Positions 45,224 to 53,119 of a DNA stretch of 64,000 bases are shown here, piece by piece (within the stretch, counting starts at the first letter, position 1; the number at the start of each line of letters is the position of its first letter). The notes beneath the pieces were generated by a model, which saw only the letters and a list, made by a program, of their open reading frames with translations, had not been told where the DNA came from and made no database searches. Position numbers and translations under genes: made by a program. Origin of the DNA: Duganella sp. 1411 (GTDB taxonomy: Bacteria; Pseudomonadota; Gammaproteobacteria; Burkholderiales; Burkholderiaceae_D); assembly GCF_017833525.1 (NCBI RefSeq), contig NZ_JAFICD010000001.1, positions 744,001 to 808,000 of the forward strand, given 5' to 3'.

Positions 45224-46026
45224 TGCCGATTCCTTTCCTTGCGTTGCCGGATATTGGGCAGCGGCAGCAGCGCCGCCTTCTCGCCCGTCGACAACGACGG
45301 TAACAGATCGATGCCCACCTTGCTTTCCAATTGCGCCACGCTCATCGTCTGGTACGCCGCGCCGGCCCGGTTTTCGACGAAAAAGGCGGCGCCGGCGCGC
45401 TGGCGCGGGCTGTACACCAATTTGTACAGATGGGTCGGCACCAGCACGTTGCCGATTTTTTGCAGGTCGCGGCCGATGAACGCCGGGCCGGTGATGACGT
45501 ACAGGTCGCCCTCCTTCTGCGCCAGCTTGCGCACCACGGCCTCGATGCCGGCCCACAGGTGGCGGTTGTTCTCGGCGTCCTGCGGCACCATGTTGGCCAA
45601 CGTGAAACTCTCGTGCTGGGTGCGGCGGTCCGGCATGTCGCCGTTGGGCGCCATGTGGCCGCGGTCGTAACCGCTGCGCTCATAATCGTCGAGTTCGGCG
45701 CGCGCGCCGGGCGGCAGGCGCGGCTCGGCGTGGAAGCTGTTTTCGCGCGACAAGGTCTTGGCGGCGGCGAGGTTGCCGGCGGTCAGGTGCTCGGCCGACC
45801 ACAGCGGCGTGCGCGTGACGCCCGAGTGCATGACGCCGAACACGCCGTAGCACAGCTCGGTCGTCGACACCGCCATCTTGCGGTTGTCGATCTCCGGCAG
45901 CCGGCCATCGTAGTAGTGGGAGGGGCAGCCGGCCTGCATGGCCAGCGCGACGGAAGAAAAAGCGGACAGGCCGAGCAGGCCGCAAGCGATGGCCGTCGCG
46001 GCCATGCTTCGTTGCAACAAATTCAT
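45220..46026 (-). CDS. Exported DNA/RNA non-specific endonuclease (NucA/Serratia family)
   Basis: A 268-residue protein with a signal peptide (LLGLSAFSSVALAM). The beta-beta-alpha metal active site has the DRGH motif at residues 121-124 in YDRGHMAPNGDM. The catalytic His is His124, and the later Asn metal ligand lies in SFTLANMVPQ. LYVITGPAFIGRDL is another conserved block of the family. It should degrade nucleic acid outside the cell or in the periplasm. The small protein at 44975-45223 starts inside its stop codon. Confidence 0.92.
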   Translation of the reverse strand: MNLLQRSMAATAIACGLLGLSAFSSVALAMQAGCPSHYYDGRLPEIDNRKMAVSTTELCYGVFGVMHSGVTRTPLWSAEHLTAGNLAAAKTLSRENSFHAEPRLPPGARAELDDYERSGYDRGHMAPNGDMPDRRTQHESFTLANMVPQDAENNRHLWAGIEAVVRKLAQKEGDLYVITGPAFIGRDLQKIGNVLVPTHLYKLVYSPRQRAGAAFFVENRAGAAYQTMSVAQLESKVGIDLLPSLSTGEKAALLPLPNIRQRKERNRQ

Positions 46027-46090
46027 ATTTCCCTAGGGCAGATTTTGGAGGCGGCATTCTAGCGGACCGCGCGCCAAACCAAAAGAGCCC

Positions 46091-46128
46091 AAACAAAAAG
46101 GGCCGAACCCGTCAGGATTCGACCCTTT
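46091..46128 (-). terminator. Probable terminator
   Basis: An 11-base stem with one mismatch, AAAGGGCCGAA (46097-46107) and TTCGACCCTTT (46118-46128), lies in the gap between the nuclease and the small basic-protein gene. On the minus strand it is followed by TTTTTGTTT, so it would end transcription of the gene at 46236-46451, about 110 bases after its stop. Confidence 0.6.
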
Positions 46129-46235
46129 CAAAACATCCGCCCTACCAGAGGCCTTGTTTTATATTTCCATTGCTTTAACACTGCTTGTCATTTTACATTG
46201 TTTTCCACCCCTTGGGTGAAAATTTTGACAACGCC

Positions 46236-46451
46236 TTACGACGCCTTGTTGCGGCGCGTGGTGTTGCGCCGGCGGTGGCCGGTGCCGGTGCGGCCGGCCG
46301 GCTGCTTGGTCTCGCCGGCCTCGGCCCGCTGCTTGTTGACGATCCGCGCCGCCACCTCCTCCTCGCGGCCGGGATAGCGTCCTTCCTGTTCGAACTTGTG
46401 TTCCAGCTCCTTGTACTCGTGCTCGCGCTTGGGGCTTGCTCCTCGGGGCAT
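46236..46451 (-). CDS. Small basic conserved protein (MPRGASPKRE type)
   Basis: A 71-residue highly charged protein: MPRGASPKREHEYKELEHKF is followed by EEEVAARIVNKQRAEAGET and an Arg/Thr-rich tail. Similar short proteins of this start are common in proteobacteria and are sometimes labelled plasmid-stabilisation protein without firm evidence. No transmembrane segment or signal is seen. It is flanked by about 200 and 100 bases of non-coding DNA and is probably transcribed alone. Confidence 0.72.
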   Translation of the reverse strand: MPRGASPKREHEYKELEHKFEQEGRYPGREEEVAARIVNKQRAEAGETKQPAGRTGTGHRRRNTTRRNKAS

Positions 46452-46548
46452 GATGGACTCCTTTCGTCAGAACATGATCGGCATCTTGAAAGGCCATGCT
46501 ACTGAAAGCCCGCCGCGGATGTCGCACGGCTGCCACGCCGCATCGCTG

Positions 46549-47214
46549 TTACGCTTGTCGGTCTTGCGCCGACAACAGCGCTTCTATCTCGGCCAGCAAC
46601 GCCGGCATCGAGTCGACCACCCGGTAGGCGCCGGCGAAATCGTGGCCGCGCGTGAGCGCGCCGCGCACCACGATGCAGCGGATGCCGGCCGCCATCGCCG
46701 CCTGCAGCCCGCGCGGCGTATCCTCGACCACCAGCGCGTCGGCCGCCGCCACGCCCAGCCGCTCCAGCCCCAGCAAATACGGTTCCGGCGACGGCTTGCT
46801 GTTGGCGTAGGATTCCTGCGTGAGCACGAATTCGAAGTGCCGGCGCAACGGCAAGCGGCTGTGGATGATGTCGAAGTGTTCACGCAGCGAACTGGTGACC
46901 ACGCCCATGCGCACGCGCGGCGCCAGGCTGGCGAGCACCTCGGCCACGCCGTCGATGGCCGGGATATGCTCGGACGCCAGGCGCCGCGCGTGGTCGCGGT
47001 CGCGCTGCGCGCGCCGCTCGACGATGCGCTGCGCGCCCAGGGCCGGCTGCAGCAAATGCCAGGCGCCGCAGTTGTCGGCCAGGTACAGGTCGAAGAAGTG
47101 CTGCTCGGTCAACTCCAGGCCAAGCGGTCTGAACAATTCCCGGTTGGCCTCGTAAAACAGCCGTTCGGTGTCCACCAACACGCCGTCGTTGTCCCACAAA
47201 ATCGCTTGCAGCAT
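46549..47214 (-). CDS. HAD-superfamily phosphatase (subfamily IA, phosphatase/phosphomutase type)
   Basis: A 221-residue HAD hydrolase. Motif I is LWDNDGVLVDTE with the catalytic Asp pair. A helical cap follows, then motif II (GVVTSS), a Lys in ANSKPSPEPYLLGLERLG, and motif IV VVEDTPRGLQAAMAAG. The layout is that of beta-phosphoglucomutase or phosphoglycolate-phosphatase relatives; the substrate cannot be chosen from sequence. I chose ATG at 47214 because AAGGG lies 9 bases upstream of it; an ATG three codons earlier touches that site directly. Confidence 0.87.
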   Translation of the reverse strand: MLQAILWDNDGVLVDTERLFYEANRELFRPLGLELTEQHFFDLYLADNCGAWHLLQPALGAQRIVERRAQRDRDHARRLASEHIPAIDGVAEVLASLAPRVRMGVVTSSLREHFDIIHSRLPLRRHFEFVLTQESYANSKPSPEPYLLGLERLGVAAADALVVEDTPRGLQAAMAAGIRCIVVRGALTRGHDFAGAYRVVDSMPALLAEIEALLSAQDRQA

Positions 47215-47339
47215 ACTCCGCATCCCTTGTAAAGGCCGGCGGGCGGCTGGTGTCGCCCCCCCGGCGGCATCGATTGTACCCGCTGGTCTTGGCTGTCAGG
47301 GTATGCAATACTAGTTTCATCGCATACACAAAGAGCGAC

Positions 47340-49730
47340 ATGGCCGTTTTCACCCGACTTCCGCGCAGTCTCAAGTTCCGCATGACCGGCGTCGTCGTCA
47401 TGCTCGTGCTGGCCGCGACGATGACCGTGGCCTGGGTGGCGCTGGTGCTGGCCGAGCGCGACATGAAAAGCGTCATCGGCGACCAGCAGTACGCGCTGCT
47501 GTCGTCGGCCGCGGCCCAGGTCGACGCCCAGTTCACCGCCAGGCAGGCGCTGCTGGCCAGCCTGGCCGACACCGTGGCCGAAAGCGACGGCGCCAGCGCC
47601 GAGGGGATGCGGGCCTTCGTCGCCCGCCACCCGGTGGCGCGCGCCCGCTTCCTCAACCTGCACATCTATAACCGCGACCGCATGCTGTTCAATACCACCG
47701 GCGACGGCGTCGCCGCGCTGGACCCGGGCGCGGCCGCCCACGCTTATTTCGAGCGTGCGCTGGCGGCCGGCAAGCCGGCCATCTCGCCGCCGTTCAAAAG
47801 CATCCTGACGGGACGGCCGGCGATCATGCTGCTGCACCCGGTGCTGGACGCCGGCGGCCGCGCCATCATGCTGCTGTGCGGCAGCATCGACCTGACCAGC
47901 CCCTCGTTCACCGAACAGGTGGCGGCGCAGAAACCGGGCAAGACCGGCTACACCTATATGATGACGGCCGACGGCGTGGTGCTGCACCACCCCGACCCGG
48001 CGCTGCTGCTCAAGCGCCTCAGCGAGCGCCCCGGCCACAGCGACGCCACCGCACTGGCGCTGGCGGGCTTCCAGGGCTGGACCGAAACGCGCGGGCGCGA
48101 CGGCGTGCCGGCCATCTATTCGTTCAGGCGGCTGCGCGCGACGGACTGGATCATCGGCGCCCGCTTCCCGCTGGAGGAGGCGTTCGCGCCGATGATCGCC
48201 ATGCGCCACAAGGCCATGCTGGCCGCCGGCGCCTTCGCCGCCGTGGCCGGGCTGCTGGCGTGGGTGGCGGTGCAGTGGATGCTGCGCCCGCTGGGCCGGC
48301 TGCGCCGCGACATCGGCGACATCCGCGGCGGGCGCGCCGACATCGGCGTGCTGCAGCGCGGCCGCGCCGACGAGATCGGCGCCCTGAGCGTGGCCTTCCA
48401 CGAGCTGATGGCCGAGCGCGAGGCGGCGCAGGCGTCGATCCGCGACAGCGAAGCGCTCATCAGCAGCATCCTCGAGCGCGCGCCCGACGCCTTCGTCAGC
48501 TGCGAGGCGAGCGGCATCATCACCAAATGGAACGCCGCCGCCGAGCGCAGCTTCGGCTGGCGCCGCGACGAGGCGATCGGCCGCGACATCGCCGAGCTGA
48601 TCGTGCCGCCGGCGGCGCGCGCCCAGCACGGCGCCGGCATGCGCGCCTTCGCCGGCGGCCAGGCCGGACGCCTGATCAACTCGCGCGTGCGGGTCTCGGC
48701 GCTGCACAAGGACGGCAGCGAGGTGCCGGTCGAACTGTCGCTCGGCGCGCTGCGCCACGACGGCGCCTACCACGCCACCGCCTTCCTGCACGACATCACC
48801 GAGCGCGTGGCGTACGAACGCAAGATCGCCGCCAGCGAACAGCGCCTGCGCACGCTGGCCGACAACCTGCCGGTGCTGATCGCCTATCTGGACCACGCGA
48901 TCACCTTCCGCTTCGTCAACGCCACCTTCCAGCACTGGTTCGGCATGGACCCGGCCAAGATGCTCGGCCGCCATCTGGTCGAGGGCATCGGCAACGGCCA
49001 GTACGCGCTGGCGCAACCGCACCTCGAGCGCGCGCTCGGTGGCCACAACGCCACCTACGAGCACACGGCCAGGATCGACGGCGGCGTCCACACGCTCGAA
49101 ACGACTTTCGTGCCGGAGCTGGGCGCCGACGGCGGCGTGGTCGGCATCTATTCGCTGACCCACGACACCACGCGCCTGAAGGAGATCGAACAGCGCCTGA
49201 CGCAGCTGGCGCGCAGCGACACGCTGACCGGCATCGCCAACCGCCTGATGTTCGAGGAGAGCTTGCAGCAGGCGATCGTGCGCGCCAAGCGCCAGCGCCA
49301 GCCGCTGGCGCTGGCCTACCTCGACATCGACCATTTCAAGGCCATCAACGACACCCACGGCCACGGCGGCGGCGACGACGTGCTGAGGGAATTCGCCGCG
49401 CGCCTGGGCGCCAACGTGCGCGCCTCGGACACGGTGGCGCGCGTGGCCGGCGACGAATTCATCATCATCTTCGAACAGGTGGCGCACGTCGAGGAGGCGG
49501 CGCGCCTGGCGCTCAAGATCGTCGAGGCGATCCGGCGGCCGTTCACGGTGGCCGACACGCTGATGGGCGTGACCACCAGCATCGGCCTGGCGCTGCACGC
49601 GGGCGAAGGCGAATCGGCCGCCGAACTGGTGGCGCGCGCCGACAGCGCGCTGTACGCGGCCAAGCACAACGGCCGCGACGGCTACGCCATCGCCGGCCAG
49701 GCCGCCAGTTCGATCTCCATGCCGTCGTAG
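47340..49730 (+). CDS. Membrane sensor diguanylate cyclase (Cache-HAMP-PAS-PAS-GGDEF)
   Basis: A 796-residue protein. A first membrane segment (MTGVVVMLVLAATMTVAWVA) is followed by a Cache-like extracellular domain up to about residue 280, a second membrane segment (AMLAAGAFAAVAGLLAWVA), a HAMP region (residues about 320-370), two PAS domains and a C-terminal GGDEF domain. The signature is AGDEF (703-707), with the first Gly replaced by Ala, and an inhibitory-site RASD precedes it. No EAL domain is present. AGDEF forms can be active, so synthesis of c-di-GMP in response to an external ligand is likely. The last 49 bases overlap the convergent MBL gene. Confidence 0.9.
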   Translation: MAVFTRLPRSLKFRMTGVVVMLVLAATMTVAWVALVLAERDMKSVIGDQQYALLSSAAAQVDAQFTARQALLASLADTVAESDGASAEGMRAFVARHPVARARFLNLHIYNRDRMLFNTTGDGVAALDPGAAAHAYFERALAAGKPAISPPFKSILTGRPAIMLLHPVLDAGGRAIMLLCGSIDLTSPSFTEQVAAQKPGKTGYTYMMTADGVVLHHPDPALLLKRLSERPGHSDATALALAGFQGWTETRGRDGVPAIYSFRRLRATDWIIGARFPLEEAFAPMIAMRHKAMLAAGAFAAVAGLLAWVAVQWMLRPLGRLRRDIGDIRGGRADIGVLQRGRADEIGALSVAFHELMAEREAAQASIRDSEALISSILERAPDAFVSCEASGIITKWNAAAERSFGWRRDEAIGRDIAELIVPPAARAQHGAGMRAFAGGQAGRLINSRVRVSALHKDGSEVPVELSLGALRHDGAYHATAFLHDITERVAYERKIAASEQRLRTLADNLPVLIAYLDHAITFRFVNATFQHWFGMDPAKMLGRHLVEGIGNGQYALAQPHLERALGGHNATYEHTARIDGGVHTLETTFVPELGADGGVVGIYSLTHDTTRLKEIEQRLTQLARSDTLTGIANRLMFEESLQQAIVRAKRQRQPLALAYLDIDHFKAINDTHGHGGGDDVLREFAARLGANVRASDTVARVAGDEFIIIFEQVAHVEEAARLALKIVEAIRRPFTVADTLMGVTTSIGLALHAGEGESAAELVARADSALYAAKHNGRDGYAIAGQAASSISMPS

Positions 49731-50671
49731 GCGGACACCACCTCCAGCGGCGTCTCGCCGGTGGCGTCGGCGTAGCGCCGCGTCTCGGCCAGCACGCCCG
49801 AGATGCGGGCGTCGTCGTAGATCGGCTCGTGGTGGAACAGGCACAGCGTGCGCACCCCGGCCAGCCGGCACAGCTCCACGCCCACCGCGCCGCTCGAATG
49901 GCCCCAATCGGCCTTGGCCGACACGCACTCGGCCAGCGAATACATGGCGTCGAAGATCACCAGGTCGGCGTCGCGGAAGAACTCGACGAACGCGCCGCGC
50001 CCGGCGGCGTCGTCTAGCTTGTGCTCGGAATCGGTGCTGTAGACCATGGCCTGGCCGCCCTGCTCCAGCCGGTAGCCGTATGAATCGCCGTGGTGCAGCT
50101 GGCGCTTGGCCGTCACCGTCACGTCCTTGATTGTCACCGGCACGCCCGGCTCCATGGTCACGAATTCGATGGTCGCCGCCAGTTGCTCGAAACCGACGGG
50201 GAAGCCGATCGGTTCCTGCTGGCGCCGGAACGCCGTCTCCAGCTCCGCGTGGCAGCCGTAGATGACGATGCGGTTGCCGGGAATATACGCCGGCGTAAAG
50301 AACGGAAAGCCCATGATGTGGTCCCAGTGCAGATGGGACATGAACACGTGGTAGGTCTGCGGATGGGCCGGGCCGTAGCGCGCCAGCTTGGCGCCCGCCA
50401 GCGGCCGCGCGCCGGAACCCAGGTCGAGGATGATGTGGTCGCTGGTGGCCGCCGGGTCCCAGGCTTCGACCTCGACGCAGCTGGAATTGCCGCCGTAGGT
50501 ACCGCGCACGTCGAAGCCCAGGTCGTTGTCGACGTAGGACGCGACCTTCTCGGCCGTATCGAGGTCGCGGCCGATCGCGCCCTCCAGCGCGGCGACCAGC
50601 TTGGCGCGGATATGGCGGTGGTTCAGCGACACCGGCAGCGAGCCGCGCGCGCCCCAGATACGGGCTTTCAT
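49682..50671 (-). CDS. Metallo-beta-lactamase-fold hydrolase
   Basis: A 329-residue protein beginning MKARIWGARGSLPVSLN, as in MBL-fold phosphodiesterase-like proteins. The metal-binding motif HLHWDH lies near residue 115, with the preceding IILDLGSGARPLAG, later QLHHGDSYGYRLE, the Asp in VYSTDSEHKLDD, and LCLFHHEPIYDD. All ligand positions of the fold seem present. Homologues include RNase Z-like and cyclic-nucleotide phosphodiesterase-like proteins; I do not choose a substrate. It overlaps the GGDEF gene by 49 bases at the 3' end and is divergent from the purine permease. Confidence 0.85.
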   Translation of the reverse strand: MKARIWGARGSLPVSLNHRHIRAKLVAALEGAIGRDLDTAEKVASYVDNDLGFDVRGTYGGNSSCVEVEAWDPAATSDHIILDLGSGARPLAGAKLARYGPAHPQTYHVFMSHLHWDHIMGFPFFTPAYIPGNRIVIYGCHAELETAFRRQQEPIGFPVGFEQLAATIEFVTMEPGVPVTIKDVTVTAKRQLHHGDSYGYRLEQGGQAMVYSTDSEHKLDDAAGRGAFVEFFRDADLVIFDAMYSLAECVSAKADWGHSSGAVGVELCRLAGVRTLCLFHHEPIYDDARISGVLAETRRYADATGETPLEVVSAYDGMEIELAAWPAMA

Positions 50672-50788
50672 GAGGCGATTTCCATGGTGGTGCGATGGTC
50701 CCGTACAGGTAAAAGGCGCCGGATTGAAGGGTTTGCCGTGACGATGAAGCAACTAGTAGTATCAAACAGGCAGCGGATTTTGCATTTT

Positions 50789-50802
50789 GACACCTTTGTG
50801 TC
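50789..50802. promoter_or_regulatory. Short inverted repeat between MBL and permease genes
   Basis: GACAC-CTTT-GTGTC is a perfect 5-base inverted repeat in the 180-base divergent gap, 50 bases before the permease ATG. It overlaps a TTGACA that could be a -35 element. It could be an operator, but there is only one copy and no known regulator box is matched. Confidence 0.3.
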
Positions 50803-50851
50803 CAATATGCAATCCCGAAGACAAGGACGCGTACGTGTTATTCTTCGCCCC

Positions 50852-52141
50852 ATGTCACTGAACCAATTCTTCAAGCTTGCCGAGCACGGCACGAATGTCC
50901 GGACCGAGGTGGTCGCGGGCGTCACCACCTTCCTGACGATGGCCTACATCATCTTCGTCAACCCCGCCATCCTGGGCGACGCCGGGTTGCCGAAGGACGC
51001 CGTGTTCGTCGCCACCTGCGTGGCCGCGGCGCTGGGCACGCTGATCATGGGCCTGTACGCCAACTATCCGATCGGCATGGCGCCGGGCATGGGCTTGAAC
51101 GCCTACTTCGCCTACGCCGTGGTGCTCGGCATGGGCGTGCCGTGGCAGACGGCGCTCGGCGCGGTGTTCATCTCCGGCTGCCTGTTCATCGTCGTCAGCG
51201 TGTTCAAGGTGCGCGAGCATATCGTCAACGGCATTCCGCACTCGCTGCGGGTCGCCATCACCGTCGGCCTGGGCCTGTTCCTGGCGCTGATCGCGATGAA
51301 AAGCGCCGGCCTGGTGGTGGCCAATCCGGAAACCCTGGTCACCGTCGGCAATATGCACAATCCGCACACGCTGATGGCCATCTTCGGCTTCCTGCTGATC
51401 GTCACGCTGGACCGGCTGCGCGTGCCGGGCGCGCTGTTGATCGGCATCGTCGCCGTCACCGTGCTGAGCTTTTTCTTCGGCGGCAACACCTTCAAGGGCT
51501 TCATGTCGCTGCCGCCATCGATCGCGCCGACCTTGTTCCACTTCGACCTGGCCGGCGCCATCTCGATGGGCTTGTTCAACGTGGTGCTGGTGTTCTTCCT
51601 GGTGGAGCTGTTCGACGCCACCGGCACCTTGATGGGCGTGGCCAGCCGCGCCGGCCTGCTGGTCAACGGCAGGATGGAGCGCCTGAACAAGGCGCTGCTG
51701 GCCGACAGCTGCGCCATCGTGGCCGGCTCCATGCTGGGCACTTCCAGCACCACCGCCTACCTGGAAAGCGCGGCCGGGGTGCAGGCCGGCGGCCGCACCG
51801 GGCTGACCGCGCTGGTGATCGCGCTGCTATTCCTGGCCGCGCTGTTCTTCGCGCCGATCGCCGGCGTGGTGCCGGCCTACGCGACCGCGCCGGCGCTGCT
51901 GTTCGTCGCCTGCCTGATGCTACGCGACCTGGTCGACGTCGACTGGAGCGACACCACGGAAAGCGTGCCGGCGGCGATCACCGCGCTGGTGATCCCGTTC
52001 ACCTACTCGATCGCGCACGGCATCGCCTTCGGCTTCATCACCTACGCCGGCCTCAAGCTGCTGACCGGCCAGGCGCGCCAGGTCAAGCCGGTGGTGTGGG
52101 TCATCGCCATCGTCTTCCTGATCAAATACACCCTCACGTAG
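50852..52141 (+). CDS. NCS2 purine permease (AzgA-like)
   Basis: A 429-residue transporter with about 12-14 hydrophobic segments. The family's AzgA branch is indicated by RTEVVAGVTTFLTMAYIIFVNP at the N-terminus, MAPGMGLNAYFAYAVV, and the substrate-site block GTSSTTAYLESAAGVQAGGRTG near residue 300. It should import adenine, hypoxanthine or guanine with protons. I placed the start at ATG 50852, where the cytoplasmic N-terminus begins; the open frame continues upstream but is not protein-like. Its end overlaps the antisense open frame at 51920-52393. Confidence 0.93.
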   Translation: MSLNQFFKLAEHGTNVRTEVVAGVTTFLTMAYIIFVNPAILGDAGLPKDAVFVATCVAAALGTLIMGLYANYPIGMAPGMGLNAYFAYAVVLGMGVPWQTALGAVFISGCLFIVVSVFKVREHIVNGIPHSLRVAITVGLGLFLALIAMKSAGLVVANPETLVTVGNMHNPHTLMAIFGFLLIVTLDRLRVPGALLIGIVAVTVLSFFFGGNTFKGFMSLPPSIAPTLFHFDLAGAISMGLFNVVLVFFLVELFDATGTLMGVASRAGLLVNGRMERLNKALLADSCAIVAGSMLGTSSTTAYLESAAGVQAGGRTGLTALVIALLFLAALFFAPIAGVVPAYATAPALLFVACLMLRDLVDVDWSDTTESVPAAITALVIPFTYSIAHGIAFGFITYAGLKLLTGQARQVKPVVWVIAIVFLIKYTLT

Positions 52142-52393
52142 GCGCCGCGAAGGCGTCTCGCGGATCGCCAGGACGCCGATGAGGTTGTGCAGGCGCATGC
52201 GGCACAGCACCAGCGGGTCTCCCTCCGGCGCGGCCAGCCGCAGCGACACCTCCAGCCCGTGCGCGCCGGCGGTGGCGCGCAGGTCGCGCAATTCAATGCC
52301 AAGGCGGCGCACGACGGTCAGCGCCGCCTCCAGGGTGGCGATGGCGGCATCCGGTTCGATGCGAAATCGGTAGTTTTTGTATGCGGTATTCAT
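51920..52393 (-). CDS. Small ACT-like protein with an apparently lost stop codon
   Basis: Reading from ATG 52393, the first 80 residues look like a real small protein: MNTAYKNYRFRIEPDAAIAT, then ALTVVRRLGIELRDLRA and a beta-rich region ending CRMRLHNLIGVLAI. The pattern of strands and helices is like an ACT domain of small regulatory subunits. After about residue 85 the frame runs antisense into the permease gene as charged, non-protein-like sequence (HHRLDLARLAGQQLEAG) until 51920. The true product may therefore end near 52142, with the natural stop lost by mutation or sequencing error. Confidence 0.5.
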   Translation of the reverse strand: MNTAYKNYRFRIEPDAAIATLEAALTVVRRLGIELRDLRATAGAHGLEVSLRLAAPEGDPLVLCRMRLHNLIGVLAIRETPSRRLREGVFDQEDDGDDPHHRLDLARLAGQQLEAGVGDEAEGDAVRDRVGERDHQRGDRRRHAFRGVAPVDVDQVA

Positions 52394-52519
52394 GCCAACA
52401 GAATATCCCGGAGCGCTCGAAATAGGCTTCCTGAATTGTCGCCGGTTCGCCCCAACTCCAGAAGATCGTCCCGCCGCATGTAAAATCCATGGAATATTCA
52501 TCTCAACAAGGACGAAGCC

Positions 52520-52978
52520 ATGGAAATCGACGAAATCGACCGCCGCATTTTGCGCGAACTGCGCCAGGACGGCCGCCTGAGCAATACAAAACTGGCGGAA
52601 AAGGTTGGGCTGTCCACCACGCCGTGCTGGAACCGCGTGCGGGCGCTGGAGGAAGGCGGCATGATCGAGGGCTACACCGCGCTGCTGAGCCAAACCGCGC
52701 TCGGCTATCCGGACACGGTCATCATCGAGGTCACGCTGGACCGCCACGACGACGACATCTTCGAAAAGTTCGGCCAGGCGCTGGCCGAGCTACCGGAGGT
52801 GATGGAAGCGTATTTATTGACGGGCGAATACGACTACCTGATCAAGGTGGCGGTGGCCGGCACGGCCGGTTACGAAGAGTTCCTGCGACGCAAACTGTAC
52901 AAGCTGCCCGGACTGCGGCACAGCCGCTCGACCTTCGTGCTGCGCTGCCTGAAACGCACGTATTCCGTCACCCCTTGA
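52520..52978 (+). CDS. Lrp/AsnC family transcriptional regulator
   Basis: A 152-residue regulator with an N-terminal winged helix (IDRRILRELRQDGRLSNTKL, TTPCWNRVRALEEGGMIEGY) and a C-terminal RAM/ACT domain (DTVIIEVTLD, VMEAYLLTGEYDYLIKVAV). The CWNRV form of the recognition helix is shared with amino-acid-responsive Lrp-like proteins. It is likely to bind an amino acid and to regulate nearby or distant amino-acid genes; none adjoins it. It is transcribed alone. Confidence 0.92.
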   Translation: MEIDEIDRRILRELRQDGRLSNTKLAEKVGLSTTPCWNRVRALEEGGMIEGYTALLSQTALGYPDTVIIEVTLDRHDDDIFEKFGQALAELPEVMEAYLLTGEYDYLIKVAVAGTAGYEEFLRRKLYKLPGLRHSRSTFVLRCLKRTYSVTP

Positions 52979-53119
52979 AGCGGTCGCCGCCGAAATTGCC
53001 GTTTAGTAATTATGCGTAAATTAATGCAACTTCTGCGATTTTGCCCATATTTACACCAGTATCACTGTTTTTTCCGCACCACAAGATTTATACTCGTGGG
53101 AAATTCTATGTGATAGTGC

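Noticed and set aside
46200..46226. A second hairpin (TTTTCCACCCC ... GGGTGAAAA) near the small basic-protein gene
   Set aside because: Its pairing is interrupted and the T-run is ambiguous between strands. The better stem at 46091-46128 was kept instead.
47109..50765. A 1218-residue open frame on the minus strand
   Set aside because: It covers the antisense of the sensor cyclase and parts of its neighbours, in a frame other than those of the HAD and MBL genes. It is a high-GC shadow.
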